Below are positions 1-10,948 of a stretch of DNA of 64,000 nucleotides, one piece after another. The first letter of the stretch is position 1. Every line of letters begins with the position of its first letter. A program made the translations under genes and the position numbers. The notes below the pieces were generated by a model, which did no database searches, had not been told where the DNA came from, and worked only from the letters and a program-made list of their open reading frames with translations. Source of the DNA: Bactrocera neohumeralis (lineage: Eukaryota > Arthropoda > Insecta > Diptera > Tephritidae); the NCBI RefSeq assembly GCF_024586455.1, contig NW_026094221.1, positions 19,566-83,565 on the forward strand, given 5' to 3'.

Positions 1-366
1 TGGTGCAGAGGTTTGGACCATGTCAACGTTGCGAGTTTTCGAGAGAAAAGTTCTGCGAAAGATTTATGGTCCTTTGCGCGAGATATATGACGACATTGAC
101 ATAGTTCAGGGAATTAAAAGACAGCGTTGTCCGGATGGACGAAAACACTACAGCTCTGAAAGTAGCTGGACGCAGTACCCGCCGGGGAAGCAGTGGAAGA
201 GGAAGCCCCCCACTCCGTTGGAAGGACCAAGTGGAGAAGAACCTGGATTCGCTTGGAATATCCAATTGGCGCCGCATAGCGAAAAGAAGAAACGACTGGC
301 GCGCTGTTGTTCATTCGGCTATAATCGCGTAAGCGGTGTTTACGCTAATTAAGAAGAAGAAGAAGA
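1..366 (+). mobile_element. RTE-clade retrotransposon, 3' end fragment
   Basis: This is the extreme 3' end of an RTE-type non-LTR retrotransposon. The readable peptide (20-352) carries the conserved C-terminal tail of ORF2, seen more completely at 6390-6875: STLRVFERKVLRKIYGPL, then DDIDIVQ..IKRQR. The part holding the GHVVRMDE motif is frame-shifted here. It ends in the family's short-repeat tail (AAG)n at about 351-366 instead of poly(A), as is typical for RTE elements. Reverse transcriptase and endonuclease lie outside the window or are lost. An internal deletion removes the IGHGEYRIRWNDELYE stretch present in the other copies. Four other copies occur at 5437, 49191/52788, 53631 and 55991. 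Confidence 0.8.
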
Positions 367-371
367 ATTCT

Positions 372-540
372 TTTTAAATGGCTGCAACGGTCTTAAACGG
401 ATCGCGCATCAACAATCTTACAATATTTTGATCGACTTCCACAGTCATTTTTTGTGGTCGGCCTTTTCAACCTTTTTTCGGAAATTTTAAGGCATTGAAC
501 ACAAAATTTTGAGACATATTCAATATGTTTCAATTTCCCT
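372..540 (-). pseudogene. Tc1-like transposase remnant (DNA-binding domain)
   Basis: Read on the minus strand, one frame gives NMSQNFVFNALKF, a stop, then GRPQKMTVEVDQNIVRLLMR followed by DPFKTVAAI. This is the second helix-turn-helix of Tc1 transposases, with the GRP hook between the two DNA-binding subdomains. Only about 55 codons remain, with an internal stop and no DDE catalytic domain. It directly abuts the RTE tail to the left. Identification rests on the motif pattern GRPxKMT..D..IVRL...DPFKT, which I consider characteristic. Confidence 0.7.
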
Positions 541-1636
541 TTGCGTGTGAGCCTTTGCTATATAAATACATAATTGATACAAATATTTATTTCACAGAAC
601 TAATTAAGTTAATATATGTAACTACTTATTACGCTTTTTATTTTCAATAGTTTTTGTTTATGAAACCACGAGGCCGCTATTTGCACTTTTTAAATGACAG
701 TTAACGGTAAAACTCGACTATGCCATCATTCCCTGTTTTTTAATTCCATATGATTGCATTTGTTATTATCCAAACAAGTTTATTGTTTATTTTATATTTA
801 TGTAGTAAATGAAAAATTCCAAAAAAATTAAACCATTGCTCCAAAACAAAACCTTTGATTCTATTTTCTTGTCCGTAACTGTATATAATGTCTGTAATAC
901 AATTTTTTATTCAACCCAATATTGGAAATATTGATGTATGCGTGAATATATATGTATGCATGCTATGTACATATATTGTAAATAATATCCCATGTAAAAC
1001 TTAAATTTCCACAAATCGGACACGTCATCAAAAATAACTGTTAAACCACGGATAAAAATCAATGTCACGATTGGTAATTTGTACTCCTTTACGACTATGT
1101 TGAACAAATTATAGTATATAATTATTTGTACATATATGAGAATATTCATACACAAGTGCATATGTACATAATCATATATTACACAATTGTACTTGCTTGA
1201 TTGCGACATAGTAAAATACCGTTATGTGTTCATAAAATCAACACTTTCCATGAGCTGGAATGGAAAGAAAAAGGTCGTTGGATTAAAAACACCAATTTAC
1301 GAGCAGCTGAGGTTTTAGCGATACATTTATGTATATTGAATTTTTTATGACGCATAATTTGTGGAAATTGTGGCAAGAATGAAAAAATTCTTGTGGCAAG
1401 CAAATTGGCAAAACGATATGTGAAGGCAATAAATGAAATAAAAACGAATTAAGAATTAAATGTAATAATAATCGAGGTGAATGGCACTCGTAACACGATG
1501 GTACTATGTAAGCCGACGAAAATTGTAGAAGTAACTTTAAATTAAGGGGGTATTCTACTCTAGAAGCATGAATTTCAGGTAATTTTTAAAGTGTCGTAAA
1601 AAAAAACGCAATTAATATTTTTGCTATCCATTTTTT
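541..1636. other. Intergenic, no gene recognised
   Basis: A+T-rich DNA with scattered stops. A short open stretch at about 1225-1330 reads KINTFHELEWKEKGRWIKNT on the plus strand but matches nothing I know. The ORF on the minus strand at 907-1209 is low-complexity and not credible as a gene. Confidence 0.5.
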
Positions 1637-2705
1637 TATACTCTCGCAACAATGTTGCTAAGGAGAGTATTATAGTTTTGTTCACATAACGGTTGTTTGT
1701 AAGTCCTAAAACTAAAAGAGTCAGATATAGGGTTATATATACCAAAGTGATCAGGGTGACTAGTAGAGTCGAAATCCGGATGTCTGTCTGTCCGTGTCCG
1801 TCCGTCCGTCCGTCCGTGCAAGCTGTAACTTGAGTAAAAATTGAGATATCATGATGAAACTTGGTACACGTATTCCTTGGCTCCATAGGAAGGTTAAGTT
1901 CGAAGATGGGCAAAATCGGCCCACTGCCACGCCCACAAAATGGCGGAAACCGAAAACCTATAAAGTGTCTTAACTAAGCCATAAATAAAGATAATAAAGT
2001 GAAATTTGGCACAAGGGATCGCATTAGGGAGGGGCATATTTGGACGTAATTTTTTTTAGAAAAGTGGGCGTGGCCCCGCACCCTACTAAGTTTTTTGTAC
2101 GTATCTCGGAAACTACTATAGCTATGGCAACCAAACTCTACAGAGTCGTTTTCTGCAGGCATTTCCATATACAGTTCAAAAATGGAAGAATTCGGTTAAT
2201 AACCACGCCCACCTCCCATACAAAGGTTATGTTGAAAATCACTAAAAGTGCGTTAACGGACTAACAAAAAACGTCAGAAACACTAAATTTTACGGAAGAA
2301 ATTGCAGAAGGAAGCTGCACCCAGGCTTTTTTTAAAAATTGAAAATGGGCGTGGCCTCGCCCACTTATGGACCAAAAACCATATCTCAGGAACTACTCCA
2401 CCGATTTCAATGAAATTCGGTATATAATATTTTCTTAACACCCTGATGACATGTACGAAATATGGGTGAAATCGGTTAACAATCACGCCTTCTTCCAATA
2501 TAACGCTATTTTGAATTCCATATGATGCCTTCTCTGTATAATATATAGTACATTAGGAACCAATGATGATAGCGGAATAAAACTTTACACAAATACGGTA
2601 TTTGAAAAATATGTAAATGACGGATAATGAAATCTCGATTATCACTTTATCATGCAAGAGTTTAAAATGTTCGGTGACACCCGAACTTAGCCCTTCCTTA
2701 CTTGT
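1637..2705 (+). mobile_element. DINE-1/Helentron-like non-autonomous repeat, copy A
   Basis: Non-coding repeat of about 1.07 kb, the reference copy for a family with four copies here. It opens with a hairpin at 1640-1668 (ACTCTC GCAACA ... TGTTGC ... GAGAGT), then a (GTCY)n tract near 1780-1818, then recurrent GGGCGTGGC/CCACGCCC motifs. It closes with a second hairpin at 2669-2686 (GTTCGG loop CCGAAC) shortly before CTTACTTG. Subterminal hairpins and an internal GTCY tract are known from dipteran mini-me/DINE-1 elements, which are regarded as Helentron-derived; that assignment is by resemblance. ORFs inside it recur only because the DNA recurs and are not genes. Confidence 0.7.
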
Positions 2706-2712
2706 TAATATA

Positions 2713-3055
2713 TCGTTCTGAAATTGTGCTAACGTCATTTTCTCTTCAAGAAGCTGCTCATTTGTCGGAACTGCCGATATCAGACCACTATAACATATAG
2801 CTGACACACAAACTGAACGATCGGAATCAAGTTCTTGTATGGAAAACTTTCGCAGTTGACGTGGTATCTTCACGAAATTTGGCATGTATTACTGCTTAGG
2901 GTAACAATATAACCTCCAAAATACATTGTTCAGAACGAATTACTATAGCATATATGTATGTACATAGCTTCCATACAAACTGAACACATAGTTACTAAAA
3001 GAAATGCATCTGTGAAGGGTATATTAGCTTCAGTGCAGCCGAAGTTAACGTTTTT
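2713..3055 (+). repeat. Second, diverged Helentron-like repeat fragment
   Basis: Immediately follows copy A. It contains the phrase typical of these elements about a ligand-free 3' end: GGGTATATTAGCTTC then GTGCAGCCGAAG, forming a small CTTC/GAAG hairpin, then TTAACGTT. A related 3' end lies at about 45785-45835, also directly followed by another element's 5' end. The head-to-tail arrangement fits the tandem habit of Helentron-like repeats. Confidence 0.45.
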
Positions 3056-3159
3056 TCTTATTATTGTATTAATTTGTTATAAATATTTTTGTCATTTCTC
3101 TTTTTACTTTTATTATTTAACATTTTTTATATTTTTATTTAATATTGTTTTTGTTCATT

Positions 3160-3994
3160 ATGACTTGTAACTGTCGGAATTGCTCTGTGAAAGGCGAGTC
3201 GGAACACTTTGTTTCTTGCTGGCTTTGTGATGGGCTTGCCCGGTAGGATATTGGATTCTATTCTTGACAGTAAGGTCTTGCGCTGGTCTTGCTTAAAATG
3301 CAGACCAACAGAAATTGAATTGTTCAAAGTTTTTAAGCAGGCGCGCAAAGGTTTCAAGGAAATTGGTCGTGAGCTTGAAACCCTTAATGAAAAAGCTAGG
3401 CATTATGAAACGTTGTTTCAATCATTTCAATGCCTAAATGAGCAGGAAGAGAATCCAAAACATTCATCTAAACGTAAACGTCCGTCTGATGAAGATACCA
3501 CTGTATCTTCCTTAAAAATAATGCCCCCACGCACTATTGACCTCATAAATCTTGCATCCCCTTGTCCTCAAGGATAGAAGGTTCCATCTGCTCAAGACAC
3601 AGATAAAACTGTTACTGAACACGGTAAGCGGAAAACTTCTCAAGATCCGCCTCCAAATACCTCCAAATCAGCTAATAAAAACTTGGTTGTAATACCGCGG
3701 AAAAAGGCAATTCTTATTTCGAGATTTGCCGCGGATACCACAGTCGATGATATATAAAGTTATATCTCGTCGAAATTAAAAACGGTAGATACAGACATCC
3801 GTAAATTTAATTTCAAATACAACAGGGATATTTCGTCGTTTAAGATCGACGTATCCACTGACAATTTGCAATTGATACTTGACAACTCATTCTGGCCATC
3901 TGGGGTCTTTGTGCGTGAATTCGAGCACAAACGTGGTAAGCCCCCTGTAGTTATCACTAAAATGCCAAGAAATCCCGTGGATATAAAAAACTAA
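3160..3994 (+). pseudogene. CR1-like ORF1 (PHD finger plus coiled coil)
   Basis: Starts MTCNCRNCSVKGESEHFVSC, a cysteine-rich PHD-like zinc finger (CxC..C....C..C, then CLKC further on). The frame breaks at about 3240 (TAG) and continues one frame over as LDSILDSKVLRWSCLKCRP, followed by a charged helical stretch (EIGRELETLNEKARHYETLF) likely to form a coiled coil. An in-frame TAG at 3575-3577 interrupts it, after which IPRKKAILISRFAADTTVDD and a C-terminal SFWPSGVFVREFEHKRGKPP domain continue to a stop at 3994. Such ORF1 proteins bind element RNA and chaperone target-primed reverse transcription. Non-functional as it stands. Confidence 0.6.
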
Positions 3995-4011
3995 TTAACA
4001 ATAATTCGCTG

Positions 4012-5436
4012 ATTATTTATTATCAAAATGTTAGAGGGCTTAATACAAAACTTACTGATCTGTATTTAAATAGCATTAATTGTAACTTTAAAATCATTGC
4101 TTTCACAGAAACTTGGCTAAAGCCCCATATTTTTGATAATGATAATTAAACAGCGAATTCAAAATCTTTAGATATGACCGGCTGAACAGAAAAGGAGGTG
4201 GTGTCTTGTTTGCTGTTCATTCTTCAATTCCATCTGAAGAAGTTGATGTTCCGCATGCAGACTTCATAGAATTTAAGTGCATTCGTATTTGCGCTAATAG
4301 TGGCCATATATATTTAACTTTTTTTCTATGCAGCATGCTTCATTAATAAATAATGTTTTCTCAATGGTTAATAATACTGATTCCATGATTGTTTTGGGAG
4401 ATTTCAATTTACCGTGCGTATCATGGAAATCTATTGATGATTACACCATTCCTATTAGTACTCGCTTATGTTTTAACGAGTTCTTAGATAAAATGTCGGA
4501 GTTGGGTCTTAACCAAATTAATTTATTTTCAAACGAGATTGGTAAGTTCTTAGATCTAGTTTATGTTGATAACACTTCAATGTCCTCTGTTGTCCGATGT
4601 GATCTTTTGGTTCGGCCAGAGGACTCGTATCATCCTGCTTTGGAAATTAACATCGAAATCATAGCCAACTTTGCTCATAATAACACACAAGACCTTTGTT
4701 TTCGGTTTAACTTTGCGAAAGCTAATTTTAAGTAGATTAATTACGAACATTCTAAAGTAACTTGGCCACATTACAGTGGCAATATTGATTTAGTGCTTCC
4801 CATTTTAATGAAACTATTTTAAACTTACTTGAAAAATATGTTCCGAAGTATGTTGTTACTCAAAAATTGAGTTTTAATTTATGGTTTTCGAAAGAATTAT
4901 GTAAATTAAAAAATAGAAAATCTCGTGCTTTTAAACTTAAAAAAAAATGGTTTAGTTGCTGACTATTCAAAATATTCTAAATTGCGTCGACAATTTGATG
5001 AACTTAACAAAATATGTTATAATAATTATATAAATAAAGTAAAAAATAATATTATACGTAACCCAAAATTGTTCTATGGTTTCGTCAACTCCAAACGCTG
5101 AATTTCTAATTTTCCGTCCGCTATGAAATATAAGTCCACTATGTCTAGTGACAATCACACCATTTTTAATATGTTCGCTGAATTCTTTAGGTTCAATTAC
5201 GAGTACTCTCCAAAATCTCCAAAAAATATTTCGGATCAGCACAAGTTATGTCCGATTTCTGTCATTAATGCACCCACCATTTCCGAAGCAGACGTCTTAT
5301 ATCAGTTAAATATGTTAGAGCAATAATTTAATTAGGGCCCATATAAGTACGATTCCCTCATGTTTTCTTAGAAAATGTGCCAAATATACATAAGTATATA
5401 CCAACCCTTAACAAAACTATTTAATTAATCTCTTAA
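4012..5436 (+). pseudogene. CR1-like ORF2, endonuclease and start of RT
   Basis: Encodes the apurinic-type endonuclease: YQNVRGLNTKLTDLYLNSIN, then FTETWLKP with the catalytic Glu, then after frame breaks VLGDFNLPCVSW (4328-4735 frame) with the catalytic Asp/Asn pair. A linker follows, and 5123-5326 plus its continuation reads into the reverse transcriptase N-terminus (ADVLYQLNML, then GPxxxPSCFLRKCAKY at about 5338-5436). The reading then stops dead at the RTE insertion. Several stops and shifts (for example at 4148 and 4735) make it a pseudogene. Confidence 0.65.
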
Positions 5437-6905
5437 GTAGTAGCCGACGGATTGCCGGCCGAGCTATTCAAACACGGCGGCGAAGAACTGATAAGGAGCA
5501 TGCATCAGCTTCTTTGTAAAATATGGACGAAAGCATGCCCAAGGATTGGAATTTAAGTGTGCTATGCCCAATCCATAAAAAAGGAGACCCCACAATCTGC
5601 GCCAACTATCGTGGGATTAGCCTCCTCAACATCGCATATAAGGTTCTATCGAGCGTATTGTGTGAAAGATTAAAGCCCACCGTCAACAAACTGATTGGAC
5701 CTTATCAGTGTGGCTTCAGACCTGGAAAATCAACAACCGACCAGATATTCACCATGCGCCAAATCTTGGAAAAGACCCGTGAAAGAAGAATCGACACACA
5801 CCATCTCTTCGTCGATTTCAAAGCTGCTTTCGACAGCACGAAAAGGAGCTGCTTTATGCCGCGATGTCTGAATTTGGTATCCCCGCAAAACTAATACGGC
5901 TGTGTAAACTGACGTTGAGTAACACCAAAAGCTCCGTCAGGATCGGAAAGGACCTCTCCGAGCCGTTCGATACCGAACGAGGTTTCAGACAAGGCGACTC
6001 CCTATCGTGCGACTTCTTCAACCTGCTTCTGGAGAAAATAGTTCAAGCTGCAGAACTAAATAGAGAGAGTGTACAGCTGCTGGCGTATGCCGATGATATT
6101 GATATTATCGGCCTCAACACCCGAGCCGTTAGTTCTGCTTTCTCCAGGCTGGACAAGGAAGCACAGAAAATGGGTCTGGCAGTGAACGAGGGAAAAACGA
6201 AATATCTCCTGTCACTCGTCGTCGCATTAGCGACTAGGCTCTCACGTCACTGTTGACAGTCATAACTTTGAAGTTGTAGATAATTTCGTCTATTTAGGAA
6301 CCAGCATTAACACCACCAACAATGTCAGGCTGGAAATCCAACGCAGGATTGCTCTTGCCAACAGGTGCTACTTCGGACTGAGTAGGCAATTGAAAAGTAA
6401 TGTCCTCTCTCGACGAACAAAAGCCAAACTCTATAAGTCGCTCATAATTCCCGTCCTGATGTATGGTGCAGAGGCTTGGGCGATGACAACAACCGACGAG
6501 TCGACGTTACGAGTTTTCGAGAGAAAAATTCTGCAAAAGATTTATGGTCCTTTGCGCATTGGCCACGGCGAATATCGCATTCGATGGAACGATGAGCTGT
6601 ACGAGATATTCGACGATATTGACATAGTTCAGCGAATTAAAAGACAGCGGCTACGCTGGCTAGGTCATGTTGTCCGGATGGATGAAAACACTCCAGCTCT
6701 GAAAGTATTCGACGCAGTACCCGCCGGGGGAAGCAGAGGAAGAGGAAGACCTCCACTCCGTTGGAGGGACCAAGTGAAGAAGGACCTGGCTTCGCTTGGA
6801 ATATCAAATTGGCGCCACGTAGCGAAAAGAAGAAACTACTGGCGCGCTGTTGTTAACTCGGCTATAATCGCGTAAGCGGTGTCTACGCCAATTAAGAAGA
6901 AGAAG
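5437..6905 (+). mobile_element. RTE-clade retrotransposon fragment inside CR1
   Basis: 5'-truncated RTE copy inserted into the CR1-like ORF2. It begins within the RT domain (DGLPAELFKHGGEELIRSMH) and runs to the (AAG)n tail at about 6893-6905. The host element stops in RT block 1-2 and resumes at GVIYTDFSKAFDKV, so the segment of CR1 RT between them (about 80-90 codons in relatives) is missing; a deletion must have accompanied or followed insertion. Confidence 0.8.
5450..6874 (+). pseudogene. RTE ORF2 reverse transcriptase, broken
   Basis: Reverse transcriptase of the RTE clade. It shows DWNLSVLCPIHKKGDPTICA, NYRGISLLNIAYKVLSSVL, YQCGFRPGKSTTDQIFTMRQ, the first catalytic Asp in FVDFKAAFDS, GFRQGDSLSCDFFNLLLEKI and the YADD box (6086-6097, LAYADDIDIIG). 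The frame shifts at about 5855 and again at 6225-6260. It resumes at 6390-6875 with the RTE C-terminal tail, including RWLGHVVRMDENTPALKVFD and RGRGRPPLRWRDQ. No endonuclease is present. Two frameshifts but few stops suggest moderate age. Confidence 0.8.
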
Positions 6906-7985
6906 TTAATTTGTATAACATGTATCAACGGGTTTTAGGGAAAATAAGCACACTGGTGTTATATACACAGATTTTAGTAAAGCTTTTGATAAAGTAAGCC
7001 ATTCAATTCTTTTGAATAAACTTGATCTACTTGGTTTTCAACCAATATTTCTAAAATGTGTTGCTTCTTATCTTAGTAATGGAATTCAACAAGTGATATT
7101 TAACGATACTTTTTCTGACATAATCAAAGTTCCTTCAGGAGCTGCTGAAGGTAACCATCTTGGTCCAATTCGGTTCTTGTTATTGATTAATGGCATACAT
7201 ATCATCTGTTATTAAGTATTCAAAAGTTTTATTATATGCTGACGATGTAAAACTTTTTAAAACGTATACTTCAAACAGCAAAAGATGTCAGTTGCAAATA
7301 GACTTAAACAACCCAGTTTCTTGGTGTGGTAGAAATGACATTCCATTGCACCTTAAAAAATGTAAAACGATGTGCTTTTCACGTAGAACTGTAGACCCTA
7401 CTTCATACGCAATACAAAACTTTAGGTTGGAGCAAGTATGCAGTTTGGTTGATCTGGGTGTAACTATGGACCCCAAACTCAATTTTAATCTTCACGCATC
7501 TTCCACGATTTTTAAAGCTAAAGGCGCTCTTAGTTTTGTTAAACGTTGGTCTAAAGAATTTCGAGATCCGCTTACCACAAAAATTCTTTTTACATCTCTG
7601 GTGAGGCCTATATTGGAGTATGCTTCTGTGGTTTGGAACCCTAGTTACCAAGTCCATTCGGATAAGTTAGAGTCCATTCAAAAACAATTTTTATGTTTTG
7701 CTTTAAATCATTTGCATTGCGATTCCAGTTTAAATCTTCCCCCTTACATTAACTTAAAACTTATAAATCTCACGACACTCGCTAGTCGTAGGGAGATGCT
7801 TGGTATAATATTTCTTGTAAAACTGATGAATGGGTCAGTCTGTAGCCCATCTCCCGGCAGTTAGACCCTTACTTTTAAAATTTTCTAGAACAAATTTTGA
7901 GTTAAACGAACCATTCCGCCGTTCCAGCACATTTGATCTAACAGACTCACTCTTTACCATTAAAAAAAAAAAGTTTATCTACTCT
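6906..7985 (+). pseudogene. CR1-like ORF2, C-terminal RT half
   Basis: Resumes the interrupted CR1-like RT at YTDFSKAFDKVSHSILLNKL (first catalytic Asp), followed by IKVPSGAAEGNHLGPIRFLL (a degraded GVPQGS.LGP.LF motif), YADDVKLFKTY at about 7235, and the thumb/connection region ALSFVKRWSKEF, VRPILEYASVVWNP. A frameshift lies near 7205 and a TAG at 7864; residual homology (FELNEPFRRSSTFDLTDSLF) runs to about 7960. The GVPQGS motif is altered and the frame broken, so it is inactive. Confidence 0.7.
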
Positions 7986-9305
7986 TAACAAGTGACATTT
8001 AAAAATTATAAGCTTTAATCTAATTCTTAATTTTGGCCGTTGAAATTTTTGTTTCTGTAGCTGAGCAGCTTAAAATCGCAACGCTTAAAACTCTCTTGCC
8101 TTTTATGACTCGGCTAATACCGCTCGTTCGCGGATTACGCCCCTCGCATCAGTTGGGCGGGAGGAGGGTACTTGTTGGGTATTATATTGGGCGATATATG
8201 CGGTATAAAGTACCTCGGAAGTTCGAAAATCTTTATATTAGGTATATGGGGGCTAAAGGAAGTATTGATCCCATTCAAACCATTTTTGATACAAAGACAT
8301 ATTGTTAGGAAAGGATTATCATTGAATTTCAACTATATGTCTCACATATGGACCGATATTTGCGGTAAGGAACCAATTATAGATACTGGGGTCCAAACAT
8401 TCGGCACATAGGGGCTTGGACAGTTTTGGTTGGATTTGCATTATTCATGCAATGTTTTATTTTGTTATATTAATTGCTTCTCTATTAATATGCCGGAAAA
8501 ATCAAAAGGAATTTAAGATTGTATTATATAGGAAGTAGGCGTGAATGGAGTCCGATTCCGCTTATTTTTGCACTGCGAAATAGAAATGTGGAAAAAATGT
8601 TACGTATCTTATTTAATTGAAATCGGTGAGTGCCGAGATATGTGATTTTATCTGAAACAACGTGGTGCGGCACCCATCGTCTATTTTATATCCCGGGGCC
8701 TATCGGTCAATTGATTTATCCAACATCCAATTCAATAGTTTGGTTCCATATCTTACTGATGGACATTGCTATTATTCGATTCCATATCACTGACCAAAGT
8801 CAATTATTTTACGACATTTATTTTACTTTAGAAATCGTAGTAGTTTGAAGATACTTTGTTGGAGTAGTTTATTACTCATATGTTGGATGAGACATTGGCC
8901 AAATGCTTACATACTTATATTGGTACACATCTTATAATAAAGACTAAGTCATGTAATAAACATAAATGCAAAAATGCTGTAAAGCTAGTGTGCACTATGT
9001 CTTAAGGTGTTGAATAAAATCTGTAAATTTTTCAGTGATAACATTATCATTATTGGACAATTTTCTGAACTAGAAAAAGATTTTCTTATTACTTCCTTAC
9101 CGAAAACAAACTGACAATAAATCTAGCCCTAGCACAGCAACTTACCGAATCTCTTCCATAACTTCACAAATTGCGTTCTTGATTTAATTTCTATGATAAA
9201 AAATTCTATCACAGCGCCGAATTAATTTAAATTGCATGTGCATATGTACTTACTTTTCTGTATACCTATCCGCTCATATGTATGTTTAATAAGAATATAC
9301 ATATA
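7986..9305. other. Non-coding, repeat-derived DNA
   Basis: 7986-8160 is probably the CR1-like 3' UTR. About 8160-8870 resembles Helentron-like repeat body (phrases such as GAAATCGGTGAGTGCCGAGATATG) but lacks recognisable ends. 8870-9305 is plain A+T-rich DNA. No gene seen. Confidence 0.45.
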
Positions 9306-9652
9306 CAGTTGCGGTCAAAATAATAGTAGTGCTACTACTGCACATAGTTAAATGTTTCTATTTTTTCGCGTTTTCTTCTTTGCCCTTTATTCTCTTTAAT
9401 ATAATGTTATATAGACAGAGTTCAATAAAAAAAGTGCCGTTATAACTGTATACGTTAGCACGTGGAGTCGTTATTTCATTTATTTTCAAATATGTTGGCT
9501 ATTGAGTCGGTCAAAATAATAGTAGTGCAAGGAGTGAGCTTCCGAAAAATTCATAAAAAATATTTATTTGTGTCCAAGATTTACAAAAAGGTAAGTAATG
9601 CATGATGTATTTTCATAAATTTTTGTGATAATCTGATAAAGATCGTTCAGCT

Positions 9653-10648
9653 ATGGGACGAGGAAAGCACTCTACCGCTGAACAGCGCAACCTTATCAAA
9701 AAACTAATTTCAAACGGGAAAACTTACAAAGAAGTTGAAGAAATTATCGGCTGTTCACCGACAATGATTTCAAACGCGTTAAAATATAAATCCCAACCTG
9801 AAACACGTGGACGGCCACCCGCAATGACCGCTAAATTAGTCAATCGTGTGGTTAGATACTCGAAAAGTAATCCTTTCGCACCTGCAACTGATATCAAGAG
9901 TGACTTGCAGCTGGAAGCAAGCGTGGAAACTATCCGTAGACGTTTGCGGGAACAGGACTTAGCAGCTCATAGCCCAAGAAAAGTGCCATTACTGACTAAG
10001 AAGCATGTAGCGCAAAGGCTTAAGTTTGCAAACGATCACTTGGAATGGCCCCTTAAGAAATGGAGAAATATTTTGTGGACAGATGAATCCAAAATCGTGC
10101 TGCATGGTGCAAGAGGATCTCGCCATTATATCAGACGACCCGCTAATTCTGAATACAACCCGAAATACACAACTAAAACTATTAAACATGGAGGGTCAAG
10201 TATTATGATTTGGGCATGTTTTTAATTTTATGGTGTTGGACCGATGTACTGGATAAAAGAAATCATGGATCGTACTGTGTATGTTCGAATTATGGAGGAA
10301 ATCATGCTCCCTTTTGCCAGCGAAGAAATGCCACTTCTTTGGGTCTTCCAGCAGGACAATGACCTAAAGCACACAAGCAAATTGGCGCAGCAGTGGTTTC
10401 AGAGGAACAGGGTTGAGGTCATGGAATGGCCTGCACAGTCTCCAGACCTCAATCCAATAGAGAATTTGTGGTGCGATGTGAAAAAGGCAGTTTCTGTTGC
10501 TAATCCAACAAATAATAATCAGCTTTGGGAAACAGTAGAGCGGGCATGGAAATCGATACCAAAGGAACGATGTGAACATCTCGTTAATTCAATGCATCGC
10601 CGATGTGTAGCTGTAATATCGAACAAAGGATACGCAACTAAATACTAA
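9653..10648 (+). pseudogene. Tc1-like transposase (DD34E), one nonsense codon
   Basis: 331 codons from MGRGKHSTAEQRNLIKKLIS to YATKY, the usual length for Tc1 transposases. Two N-terminal helix-turn-helix units flank a GRPP hook (residues about 50-55). The catalytic triad is visible: Asp in LWTDESKI (near residue 144), Asp in FQQDNDLKHTSK, Glu in SPDLNPIENLW, with 34 residues between the last two. A TAA at 10223-10225 sits where relatives have a serine-like codon (WACF*FYGVGP); otherwise the frame is open throughout. The Asp-Asn-Asp-Pro motif reads DNDL. The enzyme would cut and paste the element at TA sites. The coding end is followed at once by the Helitron insertion. Confidence 0.88.
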
Positions 10649-10948
10649 TCTATATAAGTATGTATGTATATAAAAATCAATGCCACTTTCTTTGTAATTT
10701 CATCACTCATAAACGGCTGAACCGATTTGGCTGATTTTTTTTTTTTTTTGTATTTGTTATTATTAGGAGAAGGTTCTTATGTAAGAAAATATTACGAAGG
10801 TTGCCGGAAAACCCCTAAAAACAGCCCTTTTCTTTTTCCCATACAAACGTTTTATTTTGTATGTATGTACATACGTATATACATATGTACATATGTAAGT
10901 AAAAATGATTGTTTGTTTGTTAGTAACGCTAACGCTCGAGAACGGCGG

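Larger units (their letters stand above)
3160..7985 (+). mobile_element. CR1-like non-LTR retrotransposon, interrupted by RTE
   Basis: Two-ORF non-LTR element: ORF1 with a PHD-like finger (3160-3994), ORF2 with apurinic endonuclease and reverse transcriptase (4012-5436 and 6906-7985). An RTE fragment fills 5437-6905. The 3' tail may extend to about 8160, but I cannot place the end because no simple repeat tail is clear. PHD-bearing ORF1 plus an endonuclease opening with QNVRGLNTKL fits the CR1/Q/T1 group; exact clade is inference. Many frameshifts indicate an old copy. Confidence 0.7.

Noticed and set aside
907..1209. 100-aa minus-strand ORF
   Set aside because: Low-complexity A+T-rich translation without motif or homologous copy.
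1225..1330. Short open stretch KINTFHELEWKEKGRWIKNT
   Set aside because: No start, splice or motif support; too short to call.
1575..1913. Recurrent ORF MPIFELNLPMEPRNTC as a conserved gene
   Set aside because: It recurs at 17039, 29737 and 43273 only because the non-coding Helentron-like repeat recurs; it spans the GTCY microsatellite.
8070..8160. Possible structured RNA (GC-rich with CGCTCGTTCGCGGATTACGC)
   Set aside because: No cloverleaf or known promoter boxes could be drawn; probably retrotransposon 3' UTR.
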